DNA of 64,000 nt, from assembly GCA_024134725.1 (NCBI GenBank), contig CP099863.1, positions 380,001 through 444,000 of the forward strand. The letters are read 5' to 3'. Source of the stretch: Bacillus sp. 1780r2a1. Lineage in GTDB: Bacteria; Bacillota; Bacilli; Bacillales; Bacillaceae_H. Positions 1 to 8,126 of this stretch are shown piece after piece (the first letter of the stretch is position 1; every line of letters starts with the position of its first letter). The notes beneath the pieces are model-generated. The model was not told the origin of the DNA. It ran no database searches and saw only the letters and a program-made list of their open reading frames with translations. Position numbers and translations under genes: made by a program.

Positions 1-105
1 CCTGACCCTTATTATACGGGGAACTTTGACGAGGTATACGATCTGGTTACGGCAGGATGTAAGCAGTTAGTAGAAGAAATTATAACAGAGCATAAATTAA
101 GTTAA
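1..105 (+). CDS. yfkJ: Low-molecular-weight protein-tyrosine phosphatase, C-terminal end only (YfkJ-like)
   Basis: Only the last 34 codons and stop are present; the gene starts before the window. The peptide begins DPYYTGNFDEVYDLVTAG, which matches the end of the LMW-PTP fold. The Asp of DPYYTG is the general acid of this family, while the CX5R active-site loop would lie upstream, outside the window. It ends 23 bases before a YtxH-type gene and a YihY gene, the same order as yfkJ-yfkI-yfkH in B. subtilis, where these form a general-stress operon. The symbol rests on this tail plus gene order. Confidence 0.8.
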   Translation, partial: PDPYYTGNFDEVYDLVTAGCKQLVEEIITEHKLS

Positions 106-128
106 TTAAACAAGAGGAGAGTGAGAAT

Positions 129-473
129 ATGAGTCAAGGAAAAAGCAAACTACTTGAAGGGATTATTATTGGAGCAATCGCTGGTGCTGCAATTTCAATG
201 CTTGACAAAAATACGCGTAGAACGGTTATTGAAAACAGTAAAGCTGTTAAAAATAAGACGGTACATATGATTAAACATCCAGATGAGGTAAAGCAAAACC
301 TTCAAGAAAAATATGCTGCCGTGCGTGAAACAATTGAGCAAGTATCCGATGACGTTTCCTTTCTAACGACACAGGTGGAGCAACTTAAGAAAACAACTCC
401 CCAAGTGCTAGACGTAGTAAAAACAACAAAGGAGACTTTCTCACATAAGTATGGCCAAGATGAACAGGAATAA
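129..473 (+). CDS. yfkI: YtxH-domain small stress protein (YfkI-like)
   Basis: A 114-residue protein with an N-terminal hydrophobic, glycine/alanine-rich segment (GIIIGAIAGAAISML, about residues 11-25). A long charged helical region with coiled-coil character follows, typical of YtxH/GvpP-like proteins. Translation starts at an ATG after the Shine-Dalgarno-like AAGAGGAG. It sits between yfkJ and yfkH with short gaps, so it is probably co-transcribed. The B. subtilis homologues are sigma-B general stress genes; no promoter for this operon is visible here because its start lies outside the window. No enzymatic role is known. Confidence 0.8.
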   Translation: MSQGKSKLLEGIIIGAIAGAAISMLDKNTRRTVIENSKAVKNKTVHMIKHPDEVKQNLQEKYAAVRETIEQVSDDVSFLTTQVEQLKKTTPQVLDVVKTTKETFSHKYGQDEQE

Positions 474-488
474 TTGAGAGGTGAGCAT

Positions 489-1325
489 ATGGCCGACACA
501 GCAAAGATTGTAGCTTTTATAAAAGAATTAGCAGCTCGCATTCATAACGATGAACTGCCAAGCCTGTCAGCGGAGCTAGCGTACTATCTGTTGTTATCCC
601 TTTTTCCATTCTTAATCTTTCTCATTACGCTTATTGGCTTTTTACCCGTTCAGGCCCCTGATTTATTAGGGCTTGTTGAAAGTTTTGCGCCAGATCAAGC
701 AATGAGCATGATTGAAAACAATCTAGATAATATTATAGGCTCTCATAACGGAAAGCTGTTATCGTTTGGAATCATCGCGACAATGTGGTCAGCGTCTAAC
801 GGAATTAATGCTATTGTCCGAGCGTTTAACCGTGCTTACCATGTACAAGAGAACCGTCCTTTTCTAGTGGCAAGGGGCATGGCTGTATTACTAACGTTTG
901 CGATGATTTTCGTGATTATTGTGGCGCTGTTGTTGCCTGTGTTTGGTCATATGGTCGGCTTTTACCTATTCTCAACTTTTGGGCTATCTGAAACCTTTTT
1001 ATCACTATGGGCCGCTTCTAGGTGGATTATTAGCGGCGTTATCTTATTTATTGTGTTTATGGGGCTATACTATTTTGCTCCTAATAAGCGCTTGACTTTA
1101 AAGAACGTTGTACAAGGAGCTGTTTTTGCAACGATTGGTTGGACAGTTGTGTCGTTTATTTTCTCTTATTACGTTAATAATTTTGGAAACTATACGGCGA
1201 CATACGGAAGCTTAGGCGGCATTATTGTGTTGCTGATTTGGCTGTATTTATCAGGGATGATTATTGTCATTGGTGGAGAAATTAACGCCATTTTTTATGA
1301 GCGAAAAAAAGCAATCAAAGCATAA
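489..1325 (+). CDS. yfkH: YihY/BrkB-family inner membrane protein (YfkH)
   Basis: A 278-residue polytopic membrane protein of the YihY/virulence-factor BrkB family, once misnamed ribonuclease BN. It shows the family pattern of an N-terminal amphipathic helix, ELAYYLLLSLFPFLIF as the first membrane segment, a conserved region containing MWSASNGINAIVRAFN, then further hydrophobic helices and a charged tail. I start at the ATG at 489, which has GAGAGGTG about 6 bases upstream; a TTG at 474 is in frame but lacks a good ribosome site. It is the third gene of the yfkJIH group. Transport substrate or function is not established for the family. Confidence 0.85.
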   Translation: MADTAKIVAFIKELAARIHNDELPSLSAELAYYLLLSLFPFLIFLITLIGFLPVQAPDLLGLVESFAPDQAMSMIENNLDNIIGSHNGKLLSFGIIATMWSASNGINAIVRAFNRAYHVQENRPFLVARGMAVLLTFAMIFVIIVALLLPVFGHMVGFYLFSTFGLSETFLSLWAASRWIISGVILFIVFMGLYYFAPNKRLTLKNVVQGAVFATIGWTVVSFIFSYYVNNFGNYTATYGSLGGIIVLLIWLYLSGMIIVIGGEINAIFYERKKAIKA

Positions 1326-1410
1326 GGCGAAGACCCTATTTGCACATATTGGTATGAGACGAAGACTGGAAAGTGGGCATACTAATAGTGAAATGAAAGG
1401 GGGATTTACC

Positions 1411-1518
1411 ATGACAAAACATACGAAAAAAGACGGAAGTAACACAAAACAAAACAAGAAAAGTCATCCAAAACATAAAACAAGCAACAGCCAAAATGGA
1501 CAAAACGGTTACCATTAA
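1411..1518 (+). CDS. Very small basic, Lys/Asn/His/Gln-rich protein, unrecognised
   Basis: A 35-codon frame starting ATG with a strong AAAGGGGGA ribosome site 8 bases upstream and ending just before a strong terminator. The product (MTKHTKKDGSNTKQNKKSHP and on) is almost entirely hydrophilic and positively charged, with no hydrophobic core. Its composition resembles minor small acid-soluble spore proteins, but I do not recognise a specific family. The good ribosome site and terminator support a real gene; short length limits certainty. Confidence 0.5.
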   Translation: MTKHTKKDGSNTKQNKKSHPKHKTSNSQNGQNGYH

Positions 1519-1533
1519 GCAATTTGCTTTTAT

Positions 1534-1566
1534 AAAAAAAGAGGCCTGATAAAAGGCCTCTTTTTG
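1534..1566. terminator. Bidirectional intrinsic terminator
   Basis: Stem with arms AAAGAGGCCT and AGGCCTCTTT followed by T-runs on both strands. It serves the rightward small gene and the leftward metal ATPase gene. Confidence 0.85.
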
Positions 1567-1570
1567 GGTG

Positions 1571-3487
1571 TTAAGACTTTAATAAACGCAGTCCATTTAA
1601 GATAACGAGAATTGTGCTCCCCTCATGTCCAATCACGCCAAAAGGCATATCGAGAACTTGAAGGAAGTTTGATGCGATTAATAAGAAAATAACGCTGATT
1701 GAAAAAATAACGTTTTGCTTAACAATGCTGTTCATTCGCTTAGATAATTTAACAGCATCGGCAATTCTAGATAGATTATTTTTCATTAATACAACGTCAG
1801 CCGTTTCTAATGCAACGTCTGTACCTTCTCCCATAGCAATTCCAACATTGGAAGTAGCAAGAGCCGGAGCGTCGTTAATTCCGTCTCCAACCATAGCTAC
1901 AGTCGAATATTTTTCTTTTAATTCCTTTACTTTATCCACCTTTGTTTCAGGCAAGCATTCAGAAATATATTCATCTACCATGCATTCTTTTGCAATGGCT
2001 TCCGCTGTTTTTTCACTATCTCCCGTAATCATAACCGTGTGGATACCTAAAGATTTCAGGACTTTAATTGCTTCGACTGCTTCTGTTCGCACCACGTCTT
2101 TTAATGCTAGGATTCCAATAACGCCGTGTTCATCTCTTGCATAAACAACAGTTTTTCCCTCCGAAGCAAGAGCCGTTGCAGAACCGTCCTTAAAGGACAT
2201 TGCATCGTTCTTGCCAATAAAATCTGCTTTTCCAATCTTCCACTGCTTACCTTGAATGGTACCAATAACACCAAATCCCGGAACATCTTCAAGAGATTCA
2301 GGTTGAAGTAACTGAAGGTTTTTTTTATCTTTTGCAAATTGTACAATTGATTGAGCAAGCGGATGGTTTGAATGACGTTCAATTGAAGCAATTTTAATTA
2401 AAAACTCATCTTCAGAAACGCCGTCACGAACAAGTACATCCGTTACCTCAGGCTTTCCTTTCGTAAGCGTCCCGGTTTTGTCAAATGCAACAGCGTTTAA
2501 ATGGTTTAATCGCTCTAAATGTACGCCCCCTTTAAATAAGATTCCTTTACGGGCTCCGTTTGAAATAGCTGACAGAGAAGCTGGCGTAATAGACGCTACA
2601 AGTGCACAAGGAGAGGCGACAACCAGTAAAATCATCGCTCTGTAAAATGTTTCAGTCCAACTCCACCCAAGAACATAGTGAGGAAGGAATAGCATGATGG
2701 CAACAACGGATAGAACCACTTTTACATAGGTTCCTTCAAATCGTTCAATGAATAGCTGAGAAGGTGATTTCTCGCTTTGGGCACTTTGAACAAGCTGAAT
2801 AATCTTTTGGAATAGCGTTTCCGTACTTGGCTTTGTCATTTGAATGACGATAGCGCCTTTTAAATTTACCGTACCTGCAAATACTTCTTCATCAGCCGTT
2901 TTTAAAATGGGAACTGATTCACCGGTAATCGCAGCCTGATCAATTGTTGTTTCACCTGATAAGACAATGCCATCTACAGGTACGCGTTCACCAGGCTTCA
3001 CAAGTAAAGTATCGTTTACTCGTAGTTCAGAAATAGCTACGACTTCTTCATGATCCCCGTTTAAACGAGTTGCTTCTTGAGGCTGTAAATCCATTAAAGC
3101 ACTGATTTCGCGACTGCTTTTATTCATGGTGTATGTTTCAAGCGCTCCGCTTAATGCAAAAATAAAGATAAGCATGGCACCCTCTGTCCAGTAACCAATT
3201 ACAGCGGCACCAACAGCTGCAATAATCATCAGCATTTCTACGTTTAGTTCTTTATTTTCAATTGTTTCTTCAATGCCTTCTTTAGCTTTGGCAAATCCGC
3301 CAATAACATAAGCAAGCACGAATAACGTAATAGATAAGGTCGAAGCATCTTGTTTTGATAAAAGCCAAGCAGCTAAAATAAGCACGCCGCTTACAAGAGC
3401 AGCAATCAATTCGCCGTGTGCCTGCATGCCAGCAAGGAACGAAGAAGCTGATTGATTCTCTTGTTTTTTTGCTAATGTTTGTTCCAT
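1571..3487 (-). CDS. pfeT: P1B4-type metal-exporting ATPase (PfeT/ZosA-like, Fe(II) efflux)
   Basis: A 638-residue P1B ATPase. Visible motifs are TGES (about 188-191), SPC in the ion-channel helix (292-294), the phosphorylation loop DKTGT (336-340), GDGINDAPALA, and HEGST near the C-terminus (about 621-625). SPC plus HEGST define the P1B4 subgroup, whose Bacillus member PfeT (formerly ZosA/YkvW) exports ferrous iron; there is no N-terminal metal-binding domain. Translation starts at 3487 after TAGGAGGC; an in-frame upstream extension has no ribosome site. A PerR-box-like operator overlaps the likely promoter, consistent with peroxide and iron control. Zn or Co transport remains possible. Confidence 0.9.
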   Translation of the reverse strand: MEQTLAKKQENQSASSFLAGMQAHGELIAALVSGVLILAAWLLSKQDASTLSITLFVLAYVIGGFAKAKEGIEETIENKELNVEMLMIIAAVGAAVIGYWTEGAMLIFIFALSGALETYTMNKSSREISALMDLQPQEATRLNGDHEEVVAISELRVNDTLLVKPGERVPVDGIVLSGETTIDQAAITGESVPILKTADEEVFAGTVNLKGAIVIQMTKPSTETLFQKIIQLVQSAQSEKSPSQLFIERFEGTYVKVVLSVVAIMLFLPHYVLGWSWTETFYRAMILLVVASPCALVASITPASLSAISNGARKGILFKGGVHLERLNHLNAVAFDKTGTLTKGKPEVTDVLVRDGVSEDEFLIKIASIERHSNHPLAQSIVQFAKDKKNLQLLQPESLEDVPGFGVIGTIQGKQWKIGKADFIGKNDAMSFKDGSATALASEGKTVVYARDEHGVIGILALKDVVRTEAVEAIKVLKSLGIHTVMITGDSEKTAEAIAKECMVDEYISECLPETKVDKVKELKEKYSTVAMVGDGINDAPALATSNVGIAMGEGTDVALETADVVLMKNNLSRIADAVKLSKRMNSIVKQNVIFSISVIFLLIASNFLQVLDMPFGVIGHEGSTILVILNGLRLLKS

Positions 3488-3542
3488 AAAAAGCCTCCTA
3501 TAATGTAGTAGTTGAGAAGAATAATCACAATCATTACCCCTA

Positions 3543-3578
3543 AAAAAGCACAAAAGCTGCCATCTCAGCGATAGCAGC
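3543..3578 (-). promoter_or_regulatory. Leader hairpin with U-tract in the pfeT 5' UTR
   Basis: On the leftward strand GCTGCTATC pairs with GATGGCAGC (one G-U) across a 5-base loop, followed by TTTTGTGCTTTTTT. It lies just downstream of the likely transcription start and about 70 bases before the ATG. It could be an attenuator or an mRNA-stabilising hairpin; no partner antiterminator was identified. Confidence 0.4.
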
Positions 3579-3583
3579 ACGTC

Positions 3584-3620
3584 TTACAATTGTTATAAGG
3601 TTTTTTGAATATATTAGTAA
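3584..3620 (-). promoter_or_regulatory. pfeT promoter with overlapping PerR box
   Basis: TTACAATTGTTATAA (3584-3598) matches the Bacillus PerR box TTATAATNATTATAA at 13 of 14 defined positions or nearly so. On the leftward strand a -10-like TATAAC (3592-3597) lies inside the box, with TTACTA 17 bases upstream as a weak -35. Placement predicts repression by PerR and induction by peroxide. Confidence 0.68.
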
Positions 3621-3694
3621 CAAAAGTATAACATGGAATAGCTACAGAAGGAATAGTGAAAATTGCGTTTATAATCTAAGAAGAGTATATGCTC

Positions 3695-3844
3695 TTACAT
3701 ATCTAAGTGTTCTTCATACAGTCGATATGCAGAAGAATAAACATGTTCGATGTCAGCGTCCGTCATATACATTAATGTCTCACGATCAAACCCCTTAATT
3801 GTTTCAATAAACATAATCATATTCTTGCGTTCTTGTCTGCTCAT
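3695..3844 (-). CDS. Small conserved protein, BH0509-like
   Basis: A 49-residue protein starting MSRQERKNMIMFIETIKGFD and ending YEEHLDM. It has a strong GAGAGGAG ribosome site before the ATG. The pattern of a basic N-terminus, then RETLMYMTD, then an acidic and Tyr-rich end is what I remember for the short BH0509-family proteins of Bacillaceae, which have no known function. It lies alone, leftward, between pfeT and the czrA promoter. Confidence 0.6.
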   Translation of the reverse strand: MSRQERKNMIMFIETIKGFDRETLMYMTDADIEHVYSSAYRLYEEHLDM

Positions 3845-4084
3845 TGTTATTTCTCCTCTCAATCTGTTTTAATACAGTTTATTATTATTAATTGTATTAT
3901 ATAACAGTTTTCTGGATTTTGTGTAGCTTTTTTTTAAAATTAGGCTTATTTTTTTAAAATGATTGATTCAGTCTAGAAATCACAGACGTTATATCTAGTT
4001 TTAACTCGTTAAATAAAGAATGATGAAGCAGCACGGCATGCTACCCCGTAGTAATGAAAACAGTATTTCTGGAAATAGTAACAG

Positions 4085-4140
4085 TTGACAAATATTTTTC
4101 TGAAATTTACAATAAAGTATATGAGCATATGTTCATATAC
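4085..4140 (+). promoter_or_regulatory. czrA-czcD promoter and 12-2-12-type operator
   Basis: A consensus -35 TTGACA (4085-4090), a 17-bp spacer and -10 TACAAT (4108-4113) are followed by a 24-bp near-perfect palindrome (4117-4140) with halves GTATATGAGCAT and ATGTTCATATAC. ArsR/SmtB-family zinc sensors bind such ATATGAACA-type dyads. The operator covers the start region, so apo-CzrA would block transcription. Confidence 0.8.
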
Positions 4141-4169
4141 TATTGTGTATTGTGGAAGGGGAAGCTTTA

Positions 4170-4487
4170 ATGAAAAGAGAAGACCATCACTTTTTATCGG
4201 CCAGAACGGTCGATGAAGCGTCTCGCATGCTAAAAGCAATTTCTGATCCTACAAGAATGAAAATTTTATATTTACTGTTTCAAGAAGAGTGTTCCGTTGG
4301 CCATATGACAGAAGTATTAAACATTTCACAATCCGCTGTATCCCACCAGCTAAGCTATTTGCGAAATTTACGATTAGTGAAATACAGAAGAGAAGGGAAT
4401 ACATACTTTTACACATATGCCGACGAACATGTTGTAGGTATTTTAAATCAAGTGATTCAGCACATTGAATGCGTGCACGAAGAATAG
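4170..4487 (+). CDS. czrA: ArsR/SmtB-family metal-sensing repressor (CzrA-like)
   Basis: A 105-residue winged-helix repressor. Residues 20-75 show the ArsR core (ISDPTRMKILYLLF, then the recognition segment ISQSAVSHQLSYLR). The C-terminal helix carries the alpha-5 zinc-site pattern: Asp85, His87, ten residues, His98. The fourth ligand position, usually Glu or His at +3, is Cys101 here, with His103 beyond it. The start is the ATG at 4170 after GGAAGGGGAAG. The gene is 12 bases upstream of the CDF exporter it presumably controls, with a matching operator in front. Zn(II) or Cd(II) should release it from DNA. Confidence 0.85.
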   Translation: MKREDHHFLSARTVDEASRMLKAISDPTRMKILYLLFQEECSVGHMTEVLNISQSAVSHQLSYLRNLRLVKYRREGNTYFYTYADEHVVGILNQVIQHIECVHEE

Positions 4488-4499
4488 GGAGGAGATTGA

Positions 4500-5435
4500 A
4501 TGAGTCACCACCATCATCACCATCACGGCCATGACCACCATGGGCATCATCATTTTGACAGGCAGCGTGAGGGCAACCAAAAAGGACTTCTTATTGCTTT
4601 ATGTATTACAGCAGGTATTATGATTTTAGAATTCATTGGAGGACTTGTGACAAACAGCTTGGCACTCCTATCCGACAGTGGGCATATGCTTTCGGATACA
4701 AGTTCACTAGCACTAAGCCTTGTAGCTATTTGGTTTGCAAACCGTGCAGCTTCATCGGAAAAAACGTACGGATACTATCGATTCGAAGTGTTGGCTGCCT
4801 TATTTAACGGAGTAACTCTCTTTGTTATCGCAGGTTTTATTATCTATGAAGCCTATGAACGCGTGCTGCATCCTCAAACGGTTGCGAGCGGTATGATGAT
4901 GGTTATCGCAGCTATTGGTCTAGGTGCTAACCTGCTTAGTGCTTGGTCGCTTTTACGACAAGGCGACGTAAAAGATAACGTTAATTTGCGAAGTGCATAT
5001 CTGCACGTGTTAGGAGATGCTTTAGGTTCTGTTGGCGCTTTAGTTGCCGGGTTACTCATGCTTTTATTTAATTGGTATATTGCCGACCCTATTATTTCTG
5101 TGGTGGTAGCACTCTTGATTTTAAAAAGTGCTTGGGGAGTCTTAACTCATAGCGTTCATATTTTAATGGAGGGTTCACCTGCACACGTAGATACAAACGA
5201 AATTAAGGAGTTACTTAAAGAAATTGATGGTGTAAAAGATGTTCACGATATTCATGTATGGACGATTACATCTGGACTTCATTCTTTTAGCTGTCATTTA
5301 CAAGTAAGTGACGACCAGGATTGTCAGGCTATTTTACAAAAGGCACTGAACTTAGTGAAGGAGCAGTGTGGTATTGAGCATTCGACGATTCAAGTTGAGA
5401 AGTCAGGACTTGAGCACGGTGAGCTGAAGGTATAG
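4500..5435 (+). CDS. czcD: Cation diffusion facilitator, Zn/Cd/Co exporter (CzcD)
   Basis: A 311-residue CDF antiporter. Residues 2-18 are a natural His cluster. Six membrane helices follow; LSDSGHMLSD (about 57-66) and HVLGDALGS supply the intramembrane HxxxD metal-site residues of helices 2 and 5. The C-terminal 80 residues form the cytoplasmic dimerisation domain, with DVHDIHVWTI. It exchanges cytosolic Zn(II), Cd(II) or Co(II) for protons or potassium. It is co-transcribed with czrA (12-base gap, AGGGAGGAG ribosome site) and ends at a very strong terminator. Length and motifs fit B. subtilis CzcD. Confidence 0.92.
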   Translation: MSHHHHHHHGHDHHGHHHFDRQREGNQKGLLIALCITAGIMILEFIGGLVTNSLALLSDSGHMLSDTSSLALSLVAIWFANRAASSEKTYGYYRFEVLAALFNGVTLFVIAGFIIYEAYERVLHPQTVASGMMMVIAAIGLGANLLSAWSLLRQGDVKDNVNLRSAYLHVLGDALGSVGALVAGLLMLLFNWYIADPIISVVVALLILKSAWGVLTHSVHILMEGSPAHVDTNEIKELLKEIDGVKDVHDIHVWTITSGLHSFSCHLQVSDDQDCQAILQKALNLVKEQCGIEHSTIQVEKSGLEHGELKV

Positions 5436-5440
5436 AGAAG

Positions 5441-5482
5441 AATGGAAAAGGAGGTTGCAATAAAGCAACCTCCTTTTCCATT
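5441..5482. terminator. Strong bidirectional terminator
   Basis: A perfect 18-bp stem (AATGGAAAAGGAGGTTGC and its complement) with a six-base loop. It separates the convergent czcD and MFS genes, and its last base overlaps the MFS stop codon. Confidence 0.85.
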
Positions 5483-6672
5483 CATTTTGATAAGGTAGTC
5501 TTTTTGTAGCTTGGCACGGATGTGCCAAACAAAAAGACGCACAGGAAAATTAAAAATAGTATAGAACTAATAACGACAAAAAAGCTTAAACCTTCAAACA
5601 GCCCAATAAAAGTTCCACCTAGGTACGGTCCCGCTAAGCTTCCAACGCTAAAGGCAATTCCACACAGCAAGTTGCCTGTTGGTAGCAGCGAATTTGGCAT
5701 GAGATCTGTCATATAACTGATTCCTAGACTAAACGTAGAGCCAAGGAGCATCCCTCCGATAAATAAGCAAGTTAATAGTGGAATTGTTGTGGATTCTAGT
5801 AGCGTTGCCAATAAAAATGCTCCAGAGCCTAAAAATAAAATCCAGTGAAGAACAAACTTTCGTCCATATTTATCACTCAGCATGCCAAGAGGGAGCTGAA
5901 ATATAATACCGCCGACTGCGAAAGAGGTTAGCAAAAGTGAAATAAATTCTACGTTTAAACCAATTCGCAATCCGTAAATCGGAAAGCTTCCATTCAGTGA
6001 CGACTCTAAGAACCCGTAACCAAGCGGTGGTAAAAACGCAATCCAACCGTATTTTATGGCTTGTGAAAAGCGCTTCATTGTTGCAGCAAAAGACATTGTA
6101 CTTATTTCTTCATCACCCGTTGGAATTTCATTTTTTAATAAAAATAAAAATGCCCATGTGATGAAGCAAATGAATGCTGAAAAAATAAACGGCAACGATT
6201 CACTTACGTTAACCAAATTGGCCATCAAAGGACCGACCGCAAAACCAATGCCAAAGGAAAGGCCGTACAGTGAGATGTTCCGTCCGCGCTTTTCAACAGG
6301 TGAAAATGCTGTAATCCATGTTTGCGTAGCAAAGTGAAGAGCATGATCCCCAATTCCAATTGCGAGACGAAGCAAAAACCAAAACGTAACCGATTTCCAA
6401 AGTGGAAACAAAAAGAGGGATAAGATTACTAAAGCTCCTCCCCACATGATAATCGGTTTATAGCCATAATTTCGTAAGAGTGGCTCCATAAATGGAGATG
6501 CCAGTAAAATACCAATATATAAGCCAGCAGCGTTTAATCCATTTAAAGTCGATGATACCCCATCTTTTTCAAAGATAATAGCAATAAGTGGTAACAACAT
6601 ACCTTGACTAAAGCCAGAAATCGCTACTAGGCTAACCAAGACCCAAAATCGTGTTCGTAACGTTCTGTTCAT
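5482..6672 (-). CDS. yfkF: MFS-type efflux transporter (probably YfkF)
   Basis: A 396-residue, 12-helix major facilitator. The N-terminal half has RLAIGIGDHALHFATQTW, and the helix 8-9 loop reads GMLSDKYGRKFV, the MFS motif A variant. Translation is taken from the ATG at 6672 (MNRTLRTRFWVLV), preceded by ACGAGGTCAC; an upstream in-frame ATG has no ribosome site. Position relative to yfkH and chaA suggests YfkF, an uncharacterised putative exporter, but the substrate is unknown and the symbol rests partly on synteny. Confidence 0.7.
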   Translation of the reverse strand: MNRTLRTRFWVLVSLVAISGFSQGMLLPLIAIIFEKDGVSSTLNGLNAAGLYIGILLASPFMEPLLRNYGYKPIIMWGGALVILSLFLFPLWKSVTFWFLLRLAIGIGDHALHFATQTWITAFSPVEKRGRNISLYGLSFGIGFAVGPLMANLVNVSESLPFIFSAFICFITWAFLFLLKNEIPTGDEEISTMSFAATMKRFSQAIKYGWIAFLPPLGYGFLESSLNGSFPIYGLRIGLNVEFISLLLTSFAVGGIIFQLPLGMLSDKYGRKFVLHWILFLGSGAFLLATLLESTTIPLLTCLFIGGMLLGSTFSLGISYMTDLMPNSLLPTGNLLCGIAFSVGSLAGPYLGGTFIGLFEGLSFFVVISSILFLIFLCVFLFGTSVPSYKKTTLSK

Positions 6673-6815
6673 ATAAGTGACCTCGTTTTTAGATGTTTTT
6701 TCTCCACGTATAATCGTATAGAATCTATCTGAAAATGACAATAAGGGAACTTAAATATTTGAGTATCGTTCCAATTCGTGATATAACGAATTAAAACCCT
6801 AGGAGGTATTTTGGG

Positions 6816-7199
6816 ATGGAATTTAAAATGCAAGAAGTTGGTTTCTCAACAGATTTACCATTTGGGAATTTGCAGGTGGCAGGAGATGATGAATACGGCT
6901 TTCGTCCGTTTCAGCTAATGGTTTCATCCATTGCGGTTTGTAGCGGTGGCGTTCTTCGTAAAATATTAGAAAAGAAGCGCATTGAAGTGAAAGATATTCA
7001 CATTTCAGCAGACGTGACGCGAAATGAAAAAGAAGCAAATCGCATTGAAAGCATCCATTTACACTATAAAATTAGCGGTGAAAATCTTCCGCACGATAAA
7101 ATTGAAAAATCAATTGAACTTGCTAGAAAGAATTGTTCAATGCTTCAATCTGTTGTTAACAGCATCAATGTAATGGAAACATTTGAGTTGATCGCATAA
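6816..7199 (+). CDS. OsmC/Ohr-superfamily protein
   Basis: A 127-residue protein with two conserved cysteines in OsmC-like positions: SIAVCSGGVL (about Cys42) at the start of the central helix and RKNCSMLQS (about Cys109). The two Cys of this fold act in thiol-dependent peroxide reduction. There is an AGGAGGT ribosome site before the ATG, and the gene is monocistronic with its own terminator. The protein is on the short side for Ohr/OsmC and closer to the YhfA-like branch, so peroxidase activity is inferred. Confidence 0.8.
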   Translation: MEFKMQEVGFSTDLPFGNLQVAGDDEYGFRPFQLMVSSIAVCSGGVLRKILEKKRIEVKDIHISADVTRNEKEANRIESIHLHYKISGENLPHDKIEKSIELARKNCSMLQSVVNSINVMETFELIA

Positions 7200-7205
7200 A
7201 TTTAT

Positions 7206-7236
7206 CCCTCTCAGAATAAATCTGAGAGGGTTTTTT
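7206..7236 (+). terminator. Intrinsic terminator after the OsmC gene
   Basis: CCCTCTCAGA pairs with TCTGAGAGGG across a six-base loop and is followed by TTTTTT. Confidence 0.88.
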
Positions 7237-7397
7237 CTTGTTATCTATGATTATGCTTAATCTATTCCTTATGAAAGAAGGTTCAATTTTAACTAAAATC
7301 ATCTATAATAAAAAAGTGTTTAGAATATATTCCCATATGTAAAGCAGAGCGTTTTAAAAATTAGGACGTCACCCTAAAAAAGAGGAGCTGATACAAT

Positions 7398-7910
7398 TTG
7401 GTTCAATTAAAAGATTTTATGATTGATTTTGACTATACAAAAGGAATACCTTTTTTCCAAGTTCATCAGAACAATAGAATCCGATTTGATCTTTATGAAC
7501 TATCGCTGGCTGATTTTAAAAGTATTATTAACGAAGTCTTTCCTGAGAGGAAAGACATTAATGCTATTTTTATTTCAGCGTACATCTTTAATGGAAAGCG
7601 GCGGTCAGCAAAATCTAGAGTTGGTCGTACCTTTCAGTTGAACAATTGGAACGAATACATAGCAGCGAAAGATAAAAATAATGCAGTTGTCTATGCTTCT
7701 GTCAAAAATTTAAGTTCTAGCGATGTTTATAATTATTGTTTGAGTATTAGAAAGGGAGGAAGGCCAGCATATATCTCATTTTATTCGAATGACTATTTGT
7801 TATATGTAAGTACGGATGTTATTGATATTGTCTCAAACGATACAATGAACATCGCTAAGTTAAAAGATGACTATAACGGCTTGTACAATACGTATTATGC
7901 ACAGCAATAA
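7398..7910 (+). CDS. Hypothetical protein, 170 residues
   Basis: A soluble, Tyr/Asn/Ser-rich protein with no signal peptide, membrane helix or recognised motif. The start is a TTG at 7398 with AGAGGAGC about 10 bases upstream; no ATG gives a comparable ribosome site. Phe and Tyr are frequent (ISFYSNDYLLYVSTD near the end), suggesting a beta-rich fold. It stands alone with about 200 bases of non-coding DNA on either side. Function unknown. Confidence 0.62.
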   Translation: MVQLKDFMIDFDYTKGIPFFQVHQNNRIRFDLYELSLADFKSIINEVFPERKDINAIFISAYIFNGKRRSAKSRVGRTFQLNNWNEYIAAKDKNNAVVYASVKNLSSSDVYNYCLSIRKGGRPAYISFYSNDYLLYVSTDVIDIVSNDTMNIAKLKDDYNGLYNTYYAQQ

Positions 7911-8126
7911 GATACGCACCACCTTACATAAAACAGGTATATAGAACTAATTAGAGATTGAAAGAAAAGGAAAAGACAAGTAAGATAGATTTGATTACTA
8001 AAGGTTTCTTAGAATGATGATAGGACTATCGGCTAGTTTTAGGGCTTTGATTCGAAATGCTGAGTTTATCAATGTATAATTCAGTATGAATGAGATAATC
8101 GATATACAAATAAGGGAGGATTTACC

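Noticed and set aside
1725-2144. 139-codon rightward frame opposite pfeT
   Set aside because: It is a shadow of the P-type ATPase coding sequence with no translation signals.
3541-3600. Metal riboswitch (yybP-ykoY type) in the pfeT leader
   Set aside because: Only a simple hairpin is visible; the conserved riboswitch loops are absent.
4500-4555. His cluster at the CzcD N-terminus as a cloning tag
   Set aside because: His is mixed with Gly and Asp, and CDF exporters naturally carry such metal-binding segments; the genomic context is native.
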